Below the pieces are notes generated by a model. That model did not search any database. It saw only the letters and a list, made by a program, of their open reading frames with translations, and was not told the origin of the DNA. A program made the position numbers and the translations under genes. Below are positions 58,576 through 64,000 of a stretch of DNA of 64,000 nt, piece after piece (position 1 is the first letter of the stretch; each line of letters begins with the position of its first letter). Origin of the DNA: Bimuria novae-zelandiae CBS 107.79 (Eukaryota > Ascomycota > Dothideomycetes > Pleosporales > Didymosphaeriaceae); NCBI GenBank assembly GCA_010015655.1, contig ML976657.1:1241654-1305653 (forward strand), in the 5' to 3' direction.

Positions 58576-60472
58576 ATGGACCACAACAAGAGCGGAGCGG
58601 AGCATATTGATGCTATGAAGTCGGCGACAAGCTCCGACCAGAACATTTTGCTGAAGCACGCCAACAATGCGAATGAAGAGATCGTCCAGCATCTCCAGAC
58701 GACTAGAGAGGAGGTTGGGTTCACGTGAAGGACGTTCATGGCCGCAGCAGTAGGTTTCTCGGAACTATGTCTGGGGTGCAATAACTGATCATCAGAAAGT
58801 CAATAGTCATGTGCCACAACACTTATCTCTTCACACTTTTGATGCCCCCGGCGATTCTTACCTTCATCAACGCTGACCTCGGTCCGGACCCACGGTATAC
58901 AAGGATAACTATCTCCTGGAATCTAGGTGGAGCGATGTTTGTAACCATCGGAGGGAGACTGTCCGATATCTTCGGTCGACGGTACTTCTTTATCGCCGGT
59001 GCTTGCCTTTTGATTGTTGGTAGCATCGTATCCGCGACAGGACAGAGTATCAACCGGATGATAGCGGGCGGAGCAATTTTCGGAGCAGGCTCAGGTTTCC
59101 TCGAGATGAGTTTCGGTGCCGTGCAGGTAAGACGCTCCACCTGCGGCCAAACATCGCGACTGACATAAACAGGAAATCGTTCCCAGCAAATACAGCCACG
59201 TTACCATCGACCTTTTTGATGCCTCTTCCATTATCGCACAGGTCATGCCGCTGATCAGCTGGGTCATCATAAAAAAAACCCCCGGAATTAGCGGATCTGC
59301 TACTACGTGATGATTGCCTTCCAGCCCCTCAACCTGGTCATGCTCTGTTTCTTCTACCACCCGCCGGCGTTCAAAGTCAAGCAAGCTACACATTGAAAGA
59401 CGAAACGCCAACTGCTTCGAGAATTTGACTGGATCGGTCTATTCCTCTTCCTCGCAGGCTGCACACTCTTCATCGTCGGCGTCAGCTGGGGGGATCACTG
59501 TACCCATGGGTATCTGCAACAACGCTGGCACCTCTCATCATCGGCCTTCTGACTCTAGCTGGCATAGTCGTCTACGAGAACTACACAACACTGCAGGAAT
59601 CACTATACCCTCCGCGTCTATTCAGGGCAAAACGACACTTCACCACCCCAATGGTCGTCATGGCTATCGGCGGCATGCAATACTACAGCAACACCACCCT
59701 CTGGCAGCGCCTCTCACGGCTCCTCTATGCCGGCGACGAAGTCTTCAAAGGGCTCTTTGCGTCTGTCTTGCCTCTCGGCACTATCATCGGCGGCATCATC
59801 GTCGCCTTCTCAAAGTACATCGGCCACCAGCGCTGGCAAGTCCTGTTCGCCGTCGCGCTGCAAACCGCCTGCGTCGGCACCATGTCCACCGCCACCATCG
59901 ATAACTCTGCTCAATCCATCGTGCTCACCTGCATCATCAGCGTAACCACGAGCGTGAACCTGCTGAACGGCATGATCCTCGTCGGCTTCGGCATCGTGTA
60001 TCAAGAAGACATCGGCACCGCTGCCGGCCTCGCGGGTACCTCGCGCCTGCTCGCCGGCGCCGTCGCCACCGCCATCTTCTCCAACGTGACGAATAATAAA
60101 TACGGCTCCTCTCTCTCCGTAGCCGTCCTGTCCAATGTCAGTCGCTATAATCTTCCGACCGACGCGCTGACGAAGCTCGTCGCGGCCGCGAGGGCCAACA
60201 CTGCGGCCGCGTACCAGGCTGTGCCAGGCATCACGCCTGCGATCCGCGCGGCGGCTACGCTGGGGAACAAGCAAGCGTACCTGGAGGGCGCGCATCTGTC
60301 GTACCAAGTTGCACTCGCGTTTGGGCTGCTGGGTGTGATTTGTGCTTTTTTTTATTCAGAGTGTGGATGAGAGGAAGTATCGAATCGGACGGTTGCGGTG
60401 CAGGAGAGGGATAGGAAAAATTGGTTGAGAAGATTGAGGGGGCGGCGTGATGGGGGTGGGTACGGTAGATAA
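58576..60472 (+). pseudogene. TRI12-type MFS efflux transporter, heavily broken
   Basis: The protein would be a 14-span MFS exporter of the fungal TRI12/siderophore-type family. Recognisable blocks are GGRLSDIFGRRYFFIAGACLL, FGAGSGFLEMSFGAVQ, LFDASSIIAQ, RICYYVMIAFQ, a long intact stretch after 59.65 kb (VMAIGGMQYYSN, GTIIGGIIVAFSKYIGHQRW, VYQEDIGTAAGLAGTSRLLAG) and a basic C-terminus. Breaks include TGA at 58726-58728, TAG at 59289-59291, TGA at 59394-59396, and frame changes near the A8 tract (59271-59278), the G6 tract (59489-59494) and the T8 tract (60346-60353). Two of the stops lie at positions of conserved Trp. With at least six lesions it is dead, apart from the unlikely case of multiple sequence errors. 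Confidence 0.85.
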
Positions 60473-61016
60473 GCTGCTAGAATAGATGTGAATGTGGGCT
60501 TTGGAGAAGTGATCTGTCTTCCCGTGTCTTGTGTGTTGAGTCATGATTAATGCGAATGAAGTCCTCAGAGGTGATAGCCTACGATAGAGTGTCTACATTA
60601 GCTTATAACTGTACGAAGTAGGACATGAGAGAGAAGAGCTTTGCGAGGCGCAGTGATGAAGTGGTGGGACAAAGAGAGAAAGATAGCATGGCATAAGGCA
60701 GTCACATCGTTTACATATTATACAGTTTTTTCGTATTTGCTAAGAACATATGCAGCAAACTCCCTAAAAAATGCCTCATGAATTTCCATGCCCCGCAACG
60801 CCATCCCATGCATCGTGTCAATAAAGAATTTGCGGCCAGCGCCTACAACACCTTAACGCCGTTTCTCTGAGGGCAAACCATGAACCCGAAATGAAATCGC
60901 CCGTGCCGAAATTCCATGTCAAATCCCAAATATCACAGAGCCCATATATGATACATCTTCCAGAAATCCAGTCGCCAGTGGGCGGGAACCTGGAGGAAGT
61001 CAAAAGTAAGGATCAA
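60473..61016. other. Intergenic between the MFS pseudogene and APN1
   Basis: About 540 bp with no supported frame. The right part is the likely APN1 3' UTR. Confidence 0.5.
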
Positions 61017-62730
61017 CTAATCTTCTTCAGTCTCATCTTCGTCATCAGTCTCGGCCTTCATCTTGCCTTTCTTCTTCTTTGGCTTGGCGTCCTTTTCGGC
61101 CCTCTTCTTCACCTGCTCGCCGATACGCTCGCGCTCACCAGTGCCCTCTTCGAAGAGATCAGCCTCCCACTTCTTGAATTGGTCGCTCTCAATGTCCATG
61201 TCGACTAGCTGCTCTAGCATCTTGATCTCGCGTGCCCAGATGGACTTGTCTTCAATCTTTTTGCCATTCTCATCTTTCGTATCAATTGGCGTCTCAAGGA
61301 CCATGGGTAGGCCGTGGAGACGCTTGTCGTTGACCAAGTTGTGAAAGGCACGAAGCCCGAGATATCCAGTGCCGATGCGAGCATGCAAATCCCTGAACGA
61401 GTATAGAGGTGCTTTGCTATCGTTCACGTGTAAAGCTTTCAAGTAGTTCAATCCAATCGTCTCGTCGAATTCTCGCATAGTCCTCTCATAGGCTTTAGGG
61501 GTCCGTAGGTCGTAGCCAGCTGCGAATACGTGACAGGTATCCAAGCAAACACCGATGCGTTCCTTATCCTCGACCTGCTTGATGATATCTGCGATGTCCT
61601 GGAACTGGCCACCAATGGTGTTCCCAAGTGTGGCCATAGTCTCCAGTAGGGGCATGACAGTGCCGGTGGACGGGTCCTTGTGAGCTTGATTAATCGCCTC
61701 TGCAATCCGCTTGATACCTGCGTCGCGAGTAGTTGCAGCTGAATTGCCAGGATGAAAGTTGTAGTACTTAATGCCCGTCTTATGGCAACGTGTCAAGTCG
61801 TCAAGAAAGGAGTCGTATGCCTGTTTCTTGCGCTCTTCGTCGGGATGTGCGAGATTGACTAGATAAGACCCATGCGGAACACAGCAATCGGCCACTTCGA
61901 CTTGGTGGTTCTTGCAGCCATCGATGAAGAGTGTAGCGTGCTCCGGGTTGAGCTCCGGGTTCTTCCACGTCCTCTGGCTCTTCATGAACAACGCAAAGGC
62001 ATTGGCGCTGGTAGGTATTAGTAGAGTCTCTTAGCGACATCGATACGTACTGACCCAATATGCAAGAGATTGCCAATAGCATTGTGTATGCCTCCAGCGG
62101 CGCTAACATGAGCTCCTACGCGCAATTTGCTGCCGGTAGTTCGCTCTGCGAGTGGTGGGATCTTAGCATCAAGTTAGCGTATCGCTGGCTTACATTCCTT
62201 CGGCTGATATGGTCGACCGCTATATTGCCAATGTCCGGGTAACACATTGTATTCAAGTAACTGCCACGGCATCGAAGTATGCGACTTACTATCTCATCCT
62301 TCTTCTTGCGCGTTTTCTTCGATTTGGTTGCAACGGGAGAGTCTGCCTCGCCTGGCTCATGTGCAAGATTGTTATCAGCCGTCTCTTGCTCAATCTTCAC
62401 CTTGCAAGCTGCTTTCTTTGGCTTCGCCGCCTTCGGCTTGGCTGGAGGAGGTGCACTGGCGACCGTGGCAACGGTTTCCTCTTTGACAGTGACCTTACGA
62501 GCACGCTTGGTGACTTTGGCCTTTGGGGATGTGTCGGCTTTGCGCTTCTTCCCGACCTTTGCACCCTTGATAGGGGCCTCTGCGCTGACACCATTTTCAG
62601 GTGCTTGTAGGGCTTCGTGTACTTCCACGTTGGATTGGCTCGTCAGAGGAGAAGCAGCTTCACCGACAGATTCTGCCGCTGGTGCTTGCAGGTGCGGCGG
62701 TATAGGCGAGAGCGAGGAGTCGGACGACAT
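61017..62730 (-). CDS. APN1: Apn1, endonuclease IV-type AP endonuclease
   Basis: Apn1 cuts DNA at abasic sites in base excision repair. Three exons (62730-62290, 62161-62055, 62007-61017) give 512 residues, longer than yeast Apn1 (367). The first 147 residues are a Lys/Ala-rich extension with several nuclear-targeting clusters (GKKRKADTSPKAKVTKRARK). The AP2Ec TIM barrel begins at RVGAHVSAAGGIHNA. Zinc-ligand motifs are present: YYNFHPGNS, PLLETMATLGNTIGG (in place of the usual LEN-AG-G), CLDTCHVFAAGYD, LHVNDSK, HARIGTGYLG and VLETP. The C-terminus is again Lys-rich and acidic. An in-frame ATG six codons upstream (62748) gives MRRFSAM, which could add a mitochondrial-type start. Confidence 0.92.
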
Positions 62731-63476
62731 GGCAGAGAATCTGCGCACGTTGTATTCGAGGTCACGCGGTAGTTGACGAGGGATGGAGTGCAGTCGAACG
62801 GGTGTGAAGAGGTTCTGGTTGAAAGGCTGGTGAAGAACTACAGTATGTAGACTGTTAGTGGCGAAGGCTCAGTCTGGTGCAGGAGGTGTGATGGAACTGG
62901 GGCTAGTGCAAAAGTGCACTCGAATATATAATGAGCGCGGGAATTGGCCGTGGAAGGCGCGACGCACCGGAGGGAAAGAGCAAGCGTCGTCCGAAGAGAG
63001 GTGAGAGGGGTAAGCGTCGCTTGCATGGTATGTAGGACGCTTTCATACGGGGATGAAGTAAGAATGAGAATTGAAAGTGAAATGCAAATGAAGCATGAGC
63101 AACAATGGAACGGCCCGCGCGAACGCGTTGGTTCCGCGACTTCACATGACGCGCGCCAAGCCCTTTGGGGAAGCTGGTTGTCAGTGTGGCTGCGTATGCA
63201 GCTAGCCTTGGTAGCGTTCGTAAGATGTGCCACCAGGAGCTTTGAACACTTGTATACAAGCACTCATTGCTATCGCACAGTCGCCTACACGATCATCCCG
63301 CAAGCAGTCCTGGAGACAATTCAAATACACATCACATTTCCACGACTGTTGAATCTGGTCTGATTGCGACAAAACAGGGGCGAGCTGTAGGTGCCTGCGA
63401 GTCACTTTCACCAAACTCGAGTTGACGCAACAGCAGCGCCCTCCGCGCCGTCTACGAACACAATTCTCCATCCAAC
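62731..63476. other. Divergent promoter region of APN1 and the EMP70-family gene
   Basis: About 750 bp between two start codons. Competing frames on both strands have no domain. No repeat seen. Confidence 0.5.
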
Positions 63477-64000
63477 ATGCGGCAGCCACACGCAATAGGC
63501 TCCGGCTCCCTGCTGGGCCTCCTACTAGCCCTCGCGCCAGCACCCGGCTCAGCCTTCTACTTCCCAGGCACCGCGCCCACCTCGTACAGGAAGGGAGATA
63601 CCGTACCTCTCTTTGTCAATCACCTCACACCCACCGAGTCGCAAAACGACCCCAAACTTCGATCCGCCTTCTCCTTCGATTACTATGATCCACACTTCCA
63701 CTTCTGCCAGCCCGAGGGTGGACCCAAATACATCCGAGAAAGCTTGGGGAGCATATTGTTCGGAGACCGCATACAAACCAGCCCATTCGAGCTCAAGATG
63801 GCCGTAAATCAAACATGCAAATCATTATGCGGGCCAGTAGAGTACCAGCCCGAAGACGCGACTTTCGTGAATCTCAAGATATTGAATGGGTTCGATTTCA
63901 ACTGGTTAATAGATGGATTACCGGCTGCGCAGTTGGTGACTGAACCCGATTACGACGACCCATTCTACAGTCCTGGCTTTGATCTGGGTAGAGCGATAGA
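63477..64000 (+). CDS. EMP70/TM9-family nonaspanin, N-terminal part (cut by window end)
   Basis: Nonaspanins have a large lumenal N-terminus and nine membrane spans, and act in endosome/Golgi sorting. The visible 174 codons start MRQPHAIGSGSLLGLLLALAP, a signal peptide ending near GSAFYFPG. The diagnostic FYFPGTAP, YRKGDTVPLFVNHLTP, FDYYDPHFHFCQP, ESLGSILFGDRI and CKSLCGP all follow. The membrane part lies beyond the window. The start ATG is directly followed by the signal peptide, with no competing upstream ATG in frame. Confidence 0.93.
   Translation, partial: MRQPHAIGSGSLLGLLLALAPAPGSAFYFPGTAPTSYRKGDTVPLFVNHLTPTESQNDPKLRSAFSFDYYDPHFHFCQPEGGPKYIRESLGSILFGDRIQTSPFELKMAVNQTCKSLCGPVEYQPEDATFVNLKILNGFDFNWLIDGLPAAQLVTEPDYDDPFYSPGFDLGRAI

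Noticed and set aside
1..64000. tRNA, rRNA or CRISPR loci
   Set aside because: I searched by eye for tRNA B boxes with acceptor stems and for spaced repeats and found none that hold up. A tRNAscan run would be decisive.

Overview
This window reads as the nuclear genome of a filamentous ascomycete (Pezizomycotina, probably a dothideomycete). The evidence is short GT-AG introns of about 50-80 nt with CTAAC/CTGAC branch sites, fungal-only gene families (VTC, HET, Zn2Cys6), and a retrotransposon whose interior has been converted almost entirely to TpA-rich sequence, the signature of RIP (repeat-induced point mutation). Class and genus cannot be fixed from the sequence alone.

Layout. 0.4-5 kb: the vacuolar polyphosphate polymerase VTC4 (minus), divergent from a Gal80-like oxidoreductase-fold gene; two CACGTGGG boxes lie between them. 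5.3-11.1 kb: a complete Ty1/Copia LTR element with a perfect 5-bp target duplication, near-identical LTRs and a RIP-destroyed interior; a 212-bp short element with its own 6-bp duplication is nested in its 3' LTR. The Copia element landed in the 3' end of a gene that belongs to a decayed paralogous pair (11.1-12.0 and 12.7-14.1 kb). 14.4-18.6 kb: an intact DHA2-type MFS transporter and a HET-domain pseudogene with three TAG stops. 19-20 kb: short dispersed elements. 20.2-23.3 kb: a secreted cupin and an unknown acidic protein.

24.5-30.4 kb is housekeeping: alpha-COP and cytosolic tyrosyl-tRNA synthetase. 30.8-34.2 kb is a second accessory patch with further copies of the short elements, a small hypothetical gene and a broken GPI-type surface protein. 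34.4-49.8 kb is gene-dense and concerns mainly RNA metabolism and traffic: a Zn2Cys6 regulator, MPE1 and HRP1 (both mRNA 3'-end factors), GYP1 (Rab GAP), LCP5 (U3 processome) and DRN1/CWF19L1 (lariat turnover). LCP5 and DRN1 share a 200-bp divergent promoter.

50-64 kb: a secreted HNH nuclease, a small F-box-like protein, a secreted protein with a collagen-like Gly-Ala-Gln repeat interrupted by an assembly gap, 3.3 kb without a recognisable gene, a badly decayed TRI12-type MFS pseudogene, the AP endonuclease APN1, and the start of an EMP70/TM9 gene cut by the window edge.

The main pattern is a gene-dense core interrupted by accessory islands in which at least five genes are broken, several by C-to-T or G-to-A changes of the RIP type. 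No new multi-gene system was seen. The best candidates for something undescribed are two families of short interspersed elements with clear target duplications, the two-member family of secreted-type genes, and the sharp edges of the RIP in the Copia element.
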